Shown here: positions 25,475-33,625 of the stretch, one piece after another
How the letters are laid out: the number at the start of each line of letters is the position of its first letter
Numbering within the stretch: position 1 is the first letter of the stretch
Assembly: GCA_046329815.1 (NCBI GenBank)
Contig: JAXLTY010000001.1
Coordinates: 1,798,001-1,862,000, forward strand
Source: JADJSS01 sp046329815
GTDB lineage: Bacteria > Bacteroidota > Bacteroidia > Chitinophagales > JADIYW01
DNA: 64,000 bases
Reading direction: 5' to 3'
Translations under genes and position numbers: made by a program
Notes under the pieces: model-generated
Seen by the model: the letters and a program-made list of their open reading frames with translations, nothing else
Told to the model about the DNA's origin: nothing
The model's database searches: none

Positions 25475-26887
25475 TTATTGCATCAGTGCATTTGAAAACG
25501 CCAATAATTTCTCTTCATTCCATCTTGCAGCCATCAATTGAATACCAATCGGTAAATTGTTTTTCGTTTGATATAAAGGTAATGAAATAGCAGGAATGCC
25601 GGCAATATTGGCTTGCACTGTGAAGATATCACCTAAAAAAGATGTAATCGGATCGGACACAGCGCCAATTTTATAAGCCGGTGTTGGCGCTGTTGGACAA
25701 ACAATAAAATCTGCTTCTTCTAAGGTTTGTTTGGTTTTTTCGGCAACGATTCTTCGTACTTTTTGTGCTTTCGAATAATACGCATCATAATAACCGGCGC
25801 TCAAAACAAATGTGCCGCACATAATTCTGCGCTGTACTTCTTTGCCAAATCCTTGCGAGCGCGTGAGTTTATAGGTTTGGTCTAAATCGGTGGCGCCTTT
25901 TGCATGATAACCAAATCGCACGCCATCAAAACGTGATAAGTTGGATGATGCTTCCGCTGTTGTCAGAACATAATACGCAGGAACAATGTAGTCAAGTTCG
26001 TCAAATTCAATTGCATGAACTTCATGTCCGTCATTTTTTAATTTTCCTAAAAAAGTTAAACAAGCATCACGCACTTCTGCATCGATGCTTTCATGTTCAA
26101 CCACATTTTTGTAGTAAGCAATTTTATATTTTTGATCTGAATTCAGATGTTCAGAATAATTCGGAACCGGCTTTAGTGAACAAGTCGCATCATAATCATC
26201 GCCACCAGAAATGACTTCGAGAATTAATGCTGCATCTTCAATATTATGTGTGAATGGACCAATCTGATCGAACGAAGAACCATAAGCAACTAAACCATAT
26301 CTCGAAACTCTTCCGTAAGTTGGCTTCAAGCCAACAATACCGCAAAAACTTGCCGGTTGGCGAATAGAGCCACCGGTGTCGGAACCTAAAGCAGCCATAC
26401 ATAAATCAGCGGCAACCGCAGCAGCAGCGCCACCTGACGAACCGCCGGAAACTAATGAATTGTCCACCGGATTTTTTACAGCGCCGTAAAAAGAATTTTC
26501 ATTACTGCCACCCATTGCAAATTCATCACAGTTGGTGCGGCCAATGATAATAGCATCTTCAGCAATTAATCTATCAGTTACAGTTGCAGAATACGGTGAT
26601 TTAAAATTATCTAAAATTTTAGAACTCGCCGTGGAAATATGATCTTTGTAAACGATATTATCTTTAATTGAAATGACTAATCCAAACAGTTTTCCAAGTG
26701 ATTGACCAGATGCAATTTTAGCATCGATCTTTTGCGCAGCAACAATCGCACTTTCTTCAAATGTTTCTACAAAAGCGTTTAAATGCTGGTTTTGTTGAAT
26801 CTGTTGAATGTAAAATCGTGTAACGGATTCGCAGGTAGTTTGTTTGTTTAACACATCTTCCTGCAGTTTCTTGAGCGACCTGTACAC
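25475..26887 (-). CDS. gatA: Asp/Glu-tRNA amidotransferase subunit A
   Basis: A 470-residue GatA. It has the amidase triad: lysine in GLVISIKDNIVYKD (about 75), cis-serine in the VSGGSSGGAAAAVAAD loop (about 150), and nucleophile in LGSDTGGSIRQPASFCGIVG (about 172). The GatA-specific stretch KPTYGRVSRYGLVAYGSSFDQIGP follows. With GatB and GatC it converts Glu-tRNA(Gln) or Asp-tRNA(Asn). The start is GTG. tatA lies 23 bases upstream on the same strand. Confidence 0.95.
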   Translation of the reverse strand: MYRSLKKLQEDVLNKQTTCESVTRFYIQQIQQNQHLNAFVETFEESAIVAAQKIDAKIASGQSLGKLFGLVISIKDNIVYKDHISTASSKILDNFKSPYSATVTDRLIAEDAIIIGRTNCDEFAMGGSNENSFYGAVKNPVDNSLVSGGSSGGAAAAVAADLCMAALGSDTGGSIRQPASFCGIVGLKPTYGRVSRYGLVAYGSSFDQIGPFTHNIEDAALILEVISGGDDYDATCSLKPVPNYSEHLNSDQKYKIAYYKNVVEHESIDAEVRDACLTFLGKLKNDGHEVHAIEFDELDYIVPAYYVLTTAEASSNLSRFDGVRFGYHAKGATDLDQTYKLTRSQGFGKEVQRRIMCGTFVLSAGYYDAYYSKAQKVRRIVAEKTKQTLEEADFIVCPTAPTPAYKIGAVSDPITSFLGDIFTVQANIAGIPAISLPLYQTKNNLPIGIQLMAARWNEEKLLAFSNALMQ

Positions 26888-26910
26888 GTATGAAATAGAA
26901 TTAAGATAGG

Positions 26911-27129
26911 TTATTTGTTTTCAGACAATTTTTTAGTTTCGTCTTCTTTCATGCCTTTGTCAAACTCATCTTGTAAGTTAGCTTTTGCAGCATTGAATTC
27001 ACGCACACCTTTACCGATACCACGCATTAATTCAGGAATTTTTTTACCACCAAAAAGAAAAACGACTACTAATAATATGATTAACCATTCGCCGCCACCA
27101 GGCATACTGAATAACAATAAATTTGTCAT
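26911..27129 (-). CDS. tatA: Twin-arginine translocase subunit TatA/E
   Basis: A 72-residue TatA: a short periplasmic N-terminus, a single membrane helix (EWLIILLVVVFLFGGKKIPEL), the hinge FGGKKIPELMRGIGKGVREF, and an acidic cytoplasmic amphipathic tail. It forms the pore of the Tat system that exports folded proteins. A perfect TAACTTTG box lies 18 bases upstream. Confidence 0.95.
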   Translation of the reverse strand: MTNLLLFSMPGGGEWLIILLVVVFLFGGKKIPELMRGIGKGVREFNAAKANLQDEFDKGMKEDETKKLSENK

Positions 27130-27147
27130 ATTGAATTATTTATACCG

Positions 27148-27155
27148 CAAAGTTA
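27148..27155 (-). promoter_or_regulatory. Promoter -7 box of the tatA-gatA pair
   Basis: TAACTTTG on the minus strand is a perfect TAnnTTTG, 18 bases before the tatA ATG. Confidence 0.5.
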
Positions 27156-27215
27156 ATACAATTTGAGGTGATTTGTGCCTGATTTTACTGAATTGATTGT
27201 TATTATTGCTTAAAA

Positions 27216-27602
27216 TCAAACATCTTCATCTTTGAATTTATCAATTTCTCTTCTATCTTTTTTGGTTGGTCTGCCGGTGCCTTTATCGCGTACTTCAAAG
27301 AACACAGCAGGAAATCTCAATTTGTCTTTTTCTTCCGGTGGTGTCAGGTCTTCATAACATTCGGCAGCTAAAGGTGCTCCAACGCGTTTTTCTATTAATT
27401 TTAACACTTTCAGGATGAGTTTTTCGCCTTGTTTGTTGATATGCACAATTTGACCTGCTTTTATCATGTAAGATGCTTTCACGCTTTCGCCGTCAATCTT
27501 TACTTTGCCTGCGGCACAGGTGTCACTTGCCAATGTTCTGGTTTTGAAGATCCGGATTGCCCAAAGCCATTTATCAATGCGTATTTTTTGAATTTCAGAC
27601 AT
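27216..27602 (-). CDS. S4-domain RNA-binding protein (Hsp15-like)
   Basis: A 128-residue protein beginning MSEIQKIRIDKWLWAIR. It has a full S4 domain (about 7-75: KTRTLASDTCAAGKVKIDGESVKASYMIKAGQIV). A charged C-terminal tail follows. Hsp15 (HslR) in E. coli binds stalled 50S subunits carrying nascent chains. I use ATG 27602; a longer frame needs TTG at 27644 and adds residues outside the family. Confidence 0.9.
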   Translation of the reverse strand: MSEIQKIRIDKWLWAIRIFKTRTLASDTCAAGKVKIDGESVKASYMIKAGQIVHINKQGEKLILKVLKLIEKRVGAPLAAECYEDLTPPEEKDKLRFPAVFFEVRDKGTGRPTKKDRREIDKFKDEDV

Positions 27603-27650
27603 TTTTTGGTACAGTATTTGAAATACAGCTAATGTATTAAACAATTTTTA

Positions 27651-27658
27651 TAATTTTG
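27651..27658 (+). promoter_or_regulatory. Promoter -7 box of the 27663 gene
   Basis: TAATTTTG is a perfect TAnnTTTG and ends four bases before the ATG at 27663. Confidence 0.55.
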
Positions 27659-27662
27659 TATC

Positions 27663-28100
27663 ATGAGAAGGATAATGTTACTGACATTTTTATCTGTTTT
27701 AATTATAGTTGGATTTGCGAAAAAACCACCTAAGAAATCAAAAGTAAAACCTATTACTACATGGGTTGAGCCGCCAAAGCCAAAAGTGATTTACGGCAAC
27801 TGGATCTGGTTTGAAACAGATTGCTGTGGCGTCCGACATGGTATTTCGAATCCGCAAAATACAAATGACGATATTGAACTGGAAATTAATAACAATAACT
27901 CGTTCATAGAAATTCACACCAAAAAGAATTCATTGCCGCGTTCAGGAAATATTATTCTGTTTAAAGAAAATAATGTTGATATGGTTCAGTTTAATGATGA
28001 ACGTCCTGCGCAATATTTTCTATCTGCAAACAGCGATACATTAACACTAAGCTGGAAACACTTAGAGTTGCAAACAGAAAGATATATTCGCAAAAAATAA
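27663..28100 (+). CDS. Secreted hypothetical protein
   Basis: A 145-residue protein with an N-terminal hydrophobic stretch (IMLLTFLSVLIIVGF), then a proline and lysine-rich linker and a beta-rich domain containing GNWIWFETDCCGVRHG. The tandem cysteines and the terminal beta strands suggest a small lipocalin-like fold, but I cannot name a family. A perfect promoter box sits four bases before the start. It is followed by a 54-residue membrane ORF. Confidence 0.6.
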   Translation: MRRIMLLTFLSVLIIVGFAKKPPKKSKVKPITTWVEPPKPKVIYGNWIWFETDCCGVRHGISNPQNTNDDIELEINNNNSFIEIHTKKNSLPRSGNIILFKENNVDMVQFNDERPAQYFLSANSDTLTLSWKHLELQTERYIRKK

Positions 28101-28107
28101 ACAGGAT

Positions 28108-28272
28108 ATGCGCTTATATTTTCCGATCCTCTTTTTTATTTTATTTTCTTTAAAGATCGGTTATAATATATTTATCGGAAAAGAGTCATTAAAACAACAA
28201 AAAGAATTTATAGTATTCTTATTGCTTTTTTGTGCTGTTTGGTTCGGAATATATCTATTGGTTTTTGAGTAA
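28108..28272 (+). CDS. Small two-helix membrane protein
   Basis: A 54-residue frame, too short for common gene-calling cut-offs, starting seven bases after the previous stop. It has two hydrophobic segments (about 4-22 and 34-53) separated by a charged loop (GKESLKQQKEF). Its 3' end overlaps the convergent cysteine desulfurase gene by 18 bases. Codon use and position support a real gene; its function is unknown. Confidence 0.55.
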   Translation: MRLYFPILFFILFSLKIGYNIFIGKESLKQQKEFIVFLLLFCAVWFGIYLLVFE

Positions 28273-29376
28273 CGATGCTATCATTTTCAATACTTCATCT
28301 ATCTCGTCTTTTGTGGTATATTTTCCTAAGCTGAATCGTATAGATCGTTCAGCAGTTACTTTGTCCAAACCCATAGCTGTGAGTACATGTGATGGTAAAT
28401 TTTCTGCTGATGTACATGCAGAACCGGTGGCTATGGCTAATTTATTTTTGGTTTGATGAATAAAATCAACTGCTTTAAACGGAAATGTAATATTAGATGT
28501 ATTTGGCAAACGAGGTGCATTCTTGCCGTTAATTGTTATTTCGCTTTTAAATTTATCAAGCAACGTATTCTCAAAATAATCACGCAGGTTTTTTACTTCA
28601 TCGTTATAAGAAATAATTTCACAAGCTTTGCCAAGACCAGCAATTGCAGGCACATTGAGCGTGCCGCTGCGAATATTGCGTTCGTGACCGCCGCCGTGTA
28701 AAAACGTTTCCAAGCTTACACGCGGATTTTTTCTTCTGAAATACAAAGCACCAATTCCTTTCGGTCCATAAAATTTATGTGCAGAAATACACATCAGATC
28801 AATGCCATCTTTTTGTACATCGATATTTATTTTTCCAATGGCTTGCGTTGCATCACAAAAGAAAATAGAATTTTTAGCATGCACGATTTTTGAAATAGCT
28901 TCAATATTTTGTAGTACACCGGTTTCATTATTGGCATACATTACAGCAACCAAAATAGTTTTATCTGTAATCAATCTTTCTAATTCATTCAAATCGATCA
29001 AGCCATCTGCATCCACTTTCAGATAAGTAATTTGAGCGCCTTTTTTTTCTAAATAAGCACAAGTATCCAACACTGCTTTGTGTTCAGTTTCAACAGTAAT
29101 AATGTGATTGCCTTTTTGCTGATACAAATTGTAAACGCCTTTAATAGCAATATTAATGGCTTCTGTAGAACCTGACGTAAAAATTAATTCCTGTGTTTCA
29201 CAATTTATGGTCTTTGCAATTTGAGTGCGTGCCTGCTCGACTGCATCTTTTGCCTGGATGCCAAACAAGTGTGTTGCGCTTGCAGCGTTGCCAAACTTTA
29301 TAGAAAAATACGGAAGCATTTCCTGTAAAACCTGTTCATCAACCGGAGTTGTAGCGTTGTAGTCTAAATAAATCAC
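28255..29376 (-). CDS. Cysteine desulfurase (NifS/IscS type)
   Basis: A 373-residue PLP enzyme: MIYLDYNATTPVD start, FTSGSTEAINIAIKG phosphate loop, HKAVLDT near residue 98, the Schiff-base lysine in SAHKFYGPKGIGALYF (about 200), and the active cysteine loop GSACTSAENLPSHVL (about 320). It takes sulfur from cysteine for Fe-S clusters and tRNA thiolation. The short active loop places it in group I (IscS/NifS). The start codon is GTG with a promoter box four bases upstream. Confidence 0.95.
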   Translation of the reverse strand: MIYLDYNATTPVDEQVLQEMLPYFSIKFGNAASATHLFGIQAKDAVEQARTQIAKTINCETQELIFTSGSTEAINIAIKGVYNLYQQKGNHIITVETEHKAVLDTCAYLEKKGAQITYLKVDADGLIDLNELERLITDKTILVAVMYANNETGVLQNIEAISKIVHAKNSIFFCDATQAIGKINIDVQKDGIDLMCISAHKFYGPKGIGALYFRRKNPRVSLETFLHGGGHERNIRSGTLNVPAIAGLGKACEIISYNDEVKNLRDYFENTLLDKFKSEITINGKNAPRLPNTSNITFPFKAVDFIHQTKNKLAIATGSACTSAENLPSHVLTAMGLDKVTAERSIRFSLGKYTTKDEIDEVLKMIASLLKNQ

Positions 29377-29380
29377 ATGG

Positions 29381-29388
29381 TAAAAATA
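29381..29388 (-). promoter_or_regulatory. Promoter -7 box of the cysteine desulfurase gene
   Basis: TATTTTTA on the minus strand, one change from TAnnTTTG, ends four bases before the GTG start at 29376. Confidence 0.4.
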
Positions 29389-29395
29389 TAAAAAA

Positions 29396-29425
29396 CTGTT
29401 GTTGAAATACTTTTTTCAACAACAG
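29396..29425 (-). terminator. Terminator after the lipocalin gene
   Basis: A perfect 12-bp stem (29396-29407 with 29414-29425), followed on the minus strand by a run of six T. It separates the lipocalin gene from the cysteine desulfurase promoter. Confidence 0.85.
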
Positions 29426-29452
29426 AAAAGAGTTAACAACTAAAGTTGTACG

Positions 29453-29977
29453 CTAACAGTCTTGAATGGTGCGTTGTAATAACGACATATTAATACCTTG
29501 CCTTGCCCAACGATCAATAATATTTTGTACTAATGTGCCATCCATTTGTGGTGTTCTGCTTAGAATCCACCATGTTGTTTTAGTTGGATCTGATACAACT
29601 GCATACGAATAGTCATCTGCAATTTCTACAATCCAATAATTGGATGATGTAGGTTGAACTCCAAAAAAACCTACACGTAATTTTGCGTTGCCTGAATTTG
29701 GTTCTACAGTTGCTTTCCCAACAATTTCTTGTGGAGTGCCATTTTGCGTAATTTGTTTGTTTACAACTTTTATTGAACCATCCGTATTTAAACTGTATTC
29801 GGCTGTAACACATTTTGCATTATAGGAAAAAAATTGAGGCAATGCTGCAATTTGGTACCATTTGCCTAAATACCTGTTTAAATCTATTTGGGTTGATGTT
29901 GCGCCAATAGGCACTAAGTTAGTAGGAATGCATCCTGACAATGCAACTACTAGAAGTACAGCTAATAATTTTTTCAT
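29453..29977 (-). CDS. Lipocalin family lipoprotein (Blc type)
   Basis: A 174-residue outer-membrane lipoprotein with lipobox LSGC at residue 16. The lipocalin signature is YLGKWYQIAALPQFF (about residues 36-50). The second motif is YAVVSDPTKTTWWILSRTPQM, as in bacterial lipocalin Blc/apolipoprotein D. Blc-type proteins bind lysophospholipids and act in envelope maintenance under stress. A terminator follows the stop. Confidence 0.93.
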   Translation of the reverse strand: MKKLLAVLLVVALSGCIPTNLVPIGATSTQIDLNRYLGKWYQIAALPQFFSYNAKCVTAEYSLNTDGSIKVVNKQITQNGTPQEIVGKATVEPNSGNAKLRVGFFGVQPTSSNYWIVEIADDYSYAVVSDPTKTTWWILSRTPQMDGTLVQNIIDRWARQGINMSLLQRTIQDC

Positions 29978-30125
29978 TGTGTTTATTTAAATGGTTTGAA
30001 CTATATTTATGCTTGAAACATCAATTAGATTACATTGTTTAGTTTATCCGGATAAATTTTAGATGAAAAAAAAATTGTTGATTTTTTTTACTTTTTGCAT
30101 ATAAAATTTCAAAACAAAATACTTG

Positions 30126-30527
30126 ATGAAAAAAATCGATCATATAGGCATTGCCGTAAAAGATACAGAACAAGCTGTTGATTTATTTTCAAAGCTGTTT
30201 AACAGAAAACCGTTTCACCAGGAAACACTAGAAGCACAGCATTTGCAGGTTGCTTTTTTTGAACTGAATGATTCGAAAGTAGAGTTGATACAACCTGTTT
30301 CTGAAAAAAGTACGGTTCATAAATTTTTAGAAAGCAAAGGCGAAGGCATTCATCATGTTGCTTTTGAAGTCGATGATATTTATGCGGAAATGGAACGCTT
30401 AAAAAATGAAGGATTTCAGCCGTTAACAGAAAAGCCATACATTGGTGCATTGAATAAATTAGTATGTTTTTTTCATCCAAAAACTACGAATGGTGTGCTG
30501 GTTGAGTTGTGTCAGAAACAGAAATAA
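30126..30527 (+). CDS. mce: Methylmalonyl-CoA epimerase
   Basis: A 133-residue VOC-fold enzyme. Metal ligands are visible in KIDHIGIAVKD (His), EGIHHVAFEVDD (His) and GVLVELCQK (Glu), with the internal KVELIQP strand. It interconverts R and S methylmalonyl-CoA in propionate metabolism. ATG 30126 is used rather than the TTG one codon earlier. Its 3' end overlaps the convergent ATP-grasp gene by 44 bases. Confidence 0.93.
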   Translation: MKKIDHIGIAVKDTEQAVDLFSKLFNRKPFHQETLEAQHLQVAFFELNDSKVELIQPVSEKSTVHKFLESKGEGIHHVAFEVDDIYAEMERLKNEGFQPLTEKPYIGALNKLVCFFHPKTTNGVLVELCQKQK

Positions 30528-31377
30528 GTGCATTGTAGAAATTTTCGCAGGCATTTTTGTTGGTTGATACAAACAGAACAGGTTCTATCAATTCTAATTC
30601 CATTAATAAAAATTTACCATCATTCGTGACAACGCCATCAACTCTAGCATATAATAAGTTTTCTGGAATATTGTTTAATAATGCTGCTGCTTGTTCTAAA
30701 ATAGCATCATCAGGTTGTATGACTTCTACAGAACCGCCGTATTGTAATTGTACACGGAAATCGCCTTGCTTTGCTTTTTTGTAAATAGCATGACTGAATT
30801 TTTTGTTAAAGAAAATCAACGACAATTCGCCTTTTGTGATAATTTCTTCTACAAACACCTGAACAATCATGTCGCTATGTTGTAAAAGTTCTGCAAAGCG
30901 TATTTCATCATTATCTACAGTTTCAATAGTAGTTGTCCATGTATTGTAAGCACCACCTGAAATAGTAGGTTTTACTACTGCTTTGCTCCAGTTGTTTTCT
31001 TGCATGATTTGTTTTAATGTGCTATTTTCATTTTTAGAACAAATAACATAAGCAGGCAATTGAACATCTTTCTGAGAAAAATCATCAAAATAATTTTTGT
31101 TTTGATTCCATTTTACAACAGATATAGGATTTAATACATTGCAATTAAGCGATGCTAATTTATCTAACCATTTATCAAACTCAATTGGTTGCTCAAAATA
31201 ATTCCACATAGAACGCAGAATAATCCAGTCGAATTGCTGCCAATTTATGGAAGAGTTGTCCCAAGAAACCGGAATTACTTCAATATCTTTTTGTATCAGA
31301 TATTGCTGCAATAACTGATCGTCTTCATACAGATCAGGAAATTTATGGTAAGTTACAAACGCTACTTGCATCATCAT
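30484..31377 (-). CDS. ATP-grasp domain protein
   Basis: A 297-residue ATP-grasp enzyme of the RimK/DcsG-like kind. Visible parts are an N-terminal Rossmann-like start (QVAFVTYHKFPDLYEDD), the ATP-binding VVKPTISGGAYNTWTT loop (about 155), the segment DMIVQVFVEEIITKGELSLIFFN, and the metal-binding LLMELELIEPVLF (about 270). Such proteins join a carboxylate to an amine. The partner substrate is unknown. ATG 31377 is preferred to TTG 31395. Confidence 0.85.
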   Translation of the reverse strand: MMMQVAFVTYHKFPDLYEDDQLLQQYLIQKDIEVIPVSWDNSSINWQQFDWIILRSMWNYFEQPIEFDKWLDKLASLNCNVLNPISVVKWNQNKNYFDDFSQKDVQLPAYVICSKNENSTLKQIMQENNWSKAVVKPTISGGAYNTWTTTIETVDNDEIRFAELLQHSDMIVQVFVEEIITKGELSLIFFNKKFSHAIYKKAKQGDFRVQLQYGGSVEVIQPDDAILEQAAALLNNIPENLLYARVDGVVTNDGKFLLMELELIEPVLFVSTNKNACENFYNALISVSDTTQPAHHS

Positions 31378-31493
31378 TTGGTTTTGATGATGCAAACTTA
31401 GAATAGTGCAGATATAAAAACATTACCATAAGGCAACAAATGCATGAGATGTTTATGTTTAGAAGCAAGAAGTAAGATGATAATAGTATTTTC

Positions 31494-31862
31494 CTATAAA
31501 TCGGCTTTAACATGGCCTTTTCCGTATATGCCAGATGAAGAAAAATAGGAGCCACCAAAAATAAACCAATCCAGTTTTTCAAGATATTCAACAGCATTTT
31601 CAGGTTTTAATTTTTTAAGGTCTGGTTCTGAAATAATGCCTTTGTACCATCTGCCGGATCTGCTAAATGCCTCAAACTCGGCGAAATATCTGACCCATGT
31701 TGCACCACAATCATTACAGGTATGCAATGTTATATCAGCGTATCTGCCATTACGCGTGTCAACGCCAATATATGTTTCTGAAAAATTTTTCTTACTATCT
31801 AAGCTGTAACATGTGCATTTAATGTCAGGAATAGTATGCAGCCGTTCTGTAAATTGGATCAT
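31494..31862 (-). CDS. Hypothetical protein with four-cysteine motif
   Basis: A 122-residue protein. Cysteines at 16 and 18 (KCTCYS) and a CNDCG pair near 49-52 could bind zinc, as in a small zinc ribbon. After them comes WVRYFAEFEAFSRSGRWYKGII, an aromatic motif conserved in unnamed bacterial proteins I have a weak memory of. No enzyme family is assigned. The stop of the DUF1801 gene is only eight bases upstream, so the two are likely cotranscribed. Confidence 0.65.
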   Translation of the reverse strand: MIQFTERLHTIPDIKCTCYSLDSKKNFSETYIGVDTRNGRYADITLHTCNDCGATWVRYFAEFEAFSRSGRWYKGIISEPDLKKLKPENAVEYLEKLDWFIFGGSYFSSSGIYGKGHVKADL

Positions 31863-31870
31863 TAGAGTCT

Positions 31871-32263
31871 TTATTTCAGTCGTTCTAAAACACCTTTGCG
31901 TTTAATGATGTTTTTGTAATCCCATTGAATGGTTCTTGATTTTTCCAGCCAACGCTTTAAATCTTTTTTGTTTATTTCTGTAACAGAGTTATAAAAAACA
32001 GAAGCATCTTTAAATTTTTTGCCTTGTATATTTAATGTATCTTCATCAAAAGACAAACCACTCCAAAACATTAATCGGATACCATTTTTTTGTTTGCTAT
32101 ATCCAACGATTGGATTACCATCGAGAAACCAGACAGGATGTGCATGCCAAATCTTATTTTCTGCTTCAGGTAAGTGTTGGCTTATTTCTTTTGCCAAAAA
32201 ATTACATATTACTGTATCTACAGGAGTTTGTGTATCATTGTAGTTTTGGATGTCTGTATTCAT
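31871..32263 (-). CDS. DUF1801 family protein
   Basis: A 130-residue protein. It has the YdhG/DUF1801 pattern: an N-terminal helix, PEAENKIWHAHPVWFLDGNPIVGYSKQKNGIRLMFWSG, then a short C-terminal helix region (DLKRWLEKSRTIQWDY). The family is related to the iron-chaperone frataxin-like fold by some comparisons, but the role is unproved. It starts a two-gene unit with the four-cysteine protein. Confidence 0.85.
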   Translation of the reverse strand: MNTDIQNYNDTQTPVDTVICNFLAKEISQHLPEAENKIWHAHPVWFLDGNPIVGYSKQKNGIRLMFWSGLSFDEDTLNIQGKKFKDASVFYNSVTEINKKDLKRWLEKSRTIQWDYKNIIKRKGVLERLK

Positions 32264-32284
32264 GTTAGTGCAATAGGATTGTGT

Positions 32285-33538
32285 TTACTTTCTCACCATT
32301 GCACGCTTAAACACAAACTTATTATTCATATTCAATGTAAACCATGCTAAAAAATAAGCTGTTAAAATAACAGATGGTATCAGCATGATATAAAACCAGC
32401 CGTTGAAGCTGATGTAGTACAATGAATTTAATCCGGCTAAGATGATGAGTAAGCGTGCATATTCTGCATATTTTACCCAATTTTTTTGTTCCATGATGGC
32501 GCCACAAATTACAGTAGAGATCATCACTAATAAATAACCTAATACTTTATAAAACATTGGTAGTTTGTCATAATGATATAAGTAAGAAACCAAGCCGATT
32601 ATGATAAATAAAAACTGAACTAACACATACCAACTTAAGCCTTTATTGATCGGACTTGCATCAAAAGGTTTGTAGTCTTTGTCTATTTCAGGAACAGGAA
32701 TCGTGCCGCCAGCATCTTCCGGCTGCCAGCCCGGTTTTGCAATAATATATTTCAGTTTATCTTTTACTGAAGAAAACCGTTTTGCATTTTTAAACATACT
32801 TACATAATATTCTACATTTGCCCACGCCGGATTCCATGAATTGATCGGTCGCGTAACACCATAGTTTGGCGTTTCTTCTTCTTCCTGGTAAGTACCGAAT
32901 AATTTGTCCCAAATGATAAACATACCTGCATGGTTTTTATCGATATACTTTGGATTTCTGCCATGATGTACTCTGTGGTGCATCGGTGAATTAAAGATAG
33001 CTTCAAACCATTTCGGCATGCGCTTTACGACATCCGTATGTATCCAAAATTGATAGAAAGAATTGATGCTTAAGATGCTAAAGAATGTTGCCGGATCGAC
33101 ACCTAAAAAAGGAATCGGAAGAAAAATGAAGAATGCCAAAACAGCATGAATCCAAGACTGGCGCAAACCTACCGCTAAATTGTAATATTCACTTTGGTGA
33201 TGCACGCCATGTGCGCCCCAAAAAATATTCATTTCATGACCAACGCGGTGTGCCCAATAAAAGAAGAAATCATAAGCGATCAAGCAAAATACAAAAGAAA
33301 ACACACCAGACGGAATAGTGATAATGCGTGCATGATGATAAACCAGGTCATAAATCCAAACCAAAAAAACACCTACTATAACTTTAGAAACCACATGGCC
33401 AACACCAATGTTCAAATTGGTAATCGCATCGTTCATGTGATAATAATCTTTGTTTTTTTTGCGCATCGCAAAATATTCCAAAACTACCATTCCTAAAAAA
33501 ACCGGTGTTGCTATAACATACACTAAACCATCGCTCAT
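32285..33538 (-). CDS. Sterol desaturase/fatty acid hydroxylase family protein
   Basis: A 417-residue membrane protein with about eight hydrophobic segments. The eight-histidine di-iron motif of the superfamily is visible: HRVGHEMN (about 95), WGAHGVHHQSEYYN (about 110), and MHHRVHHGRN (about 190). A C-terminal extension of about 130 residues with four more hydrophobic segments follows, longer than the core family. It probably hydroxylates or desaturates a lipid in the membrane. The specific substrate is not known. Confidence 0.92.
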   Translation of the reverse strand: MSDGLVYVIATPVFLGMVVLEYFAMRKKNKDYYHMNDAITNLNIGVGHVVSKVIVGVFLVWIYDLVYHHARIITIPSGVFSFVFCLIAYDFFFYWAHRVGHEMNIFWGAHGVHHQSEYYNLAVGLRQSWIHAVLAFFIFLPIPFLGVDPATFFSILSINSFYQFWIHTDVVKRMPKWFEAIFNSPMHHRVHHGRNPKYIDKNHAGMFIIWDKLFGTYQEEEETPNYGVTRPINSWNPAWANVEYYVSMFKNAKRFSSVKDKLKYIIAKPGWQPEDAGGTIPVPEIDKDYKPFDASPINKGLSWYVLVQFLFIIIGLVSYLYHYDKLPMFYKVLGYLLVMISTVICGAIMEQKNWVKYAEYARLLIILAGLNSLYYISFNGWFYIMLIPSVILTAYFLAWFTLNMNNKFVFKRAMVRK

Positions 33539-33625
33539 AATTAATTATTTAACCATTAAATTTACATAAGTAAACTCATTAACGAAATAGATTTCTTTAT
33601 TTTAACAATACTTTAAGCAGCAAAA

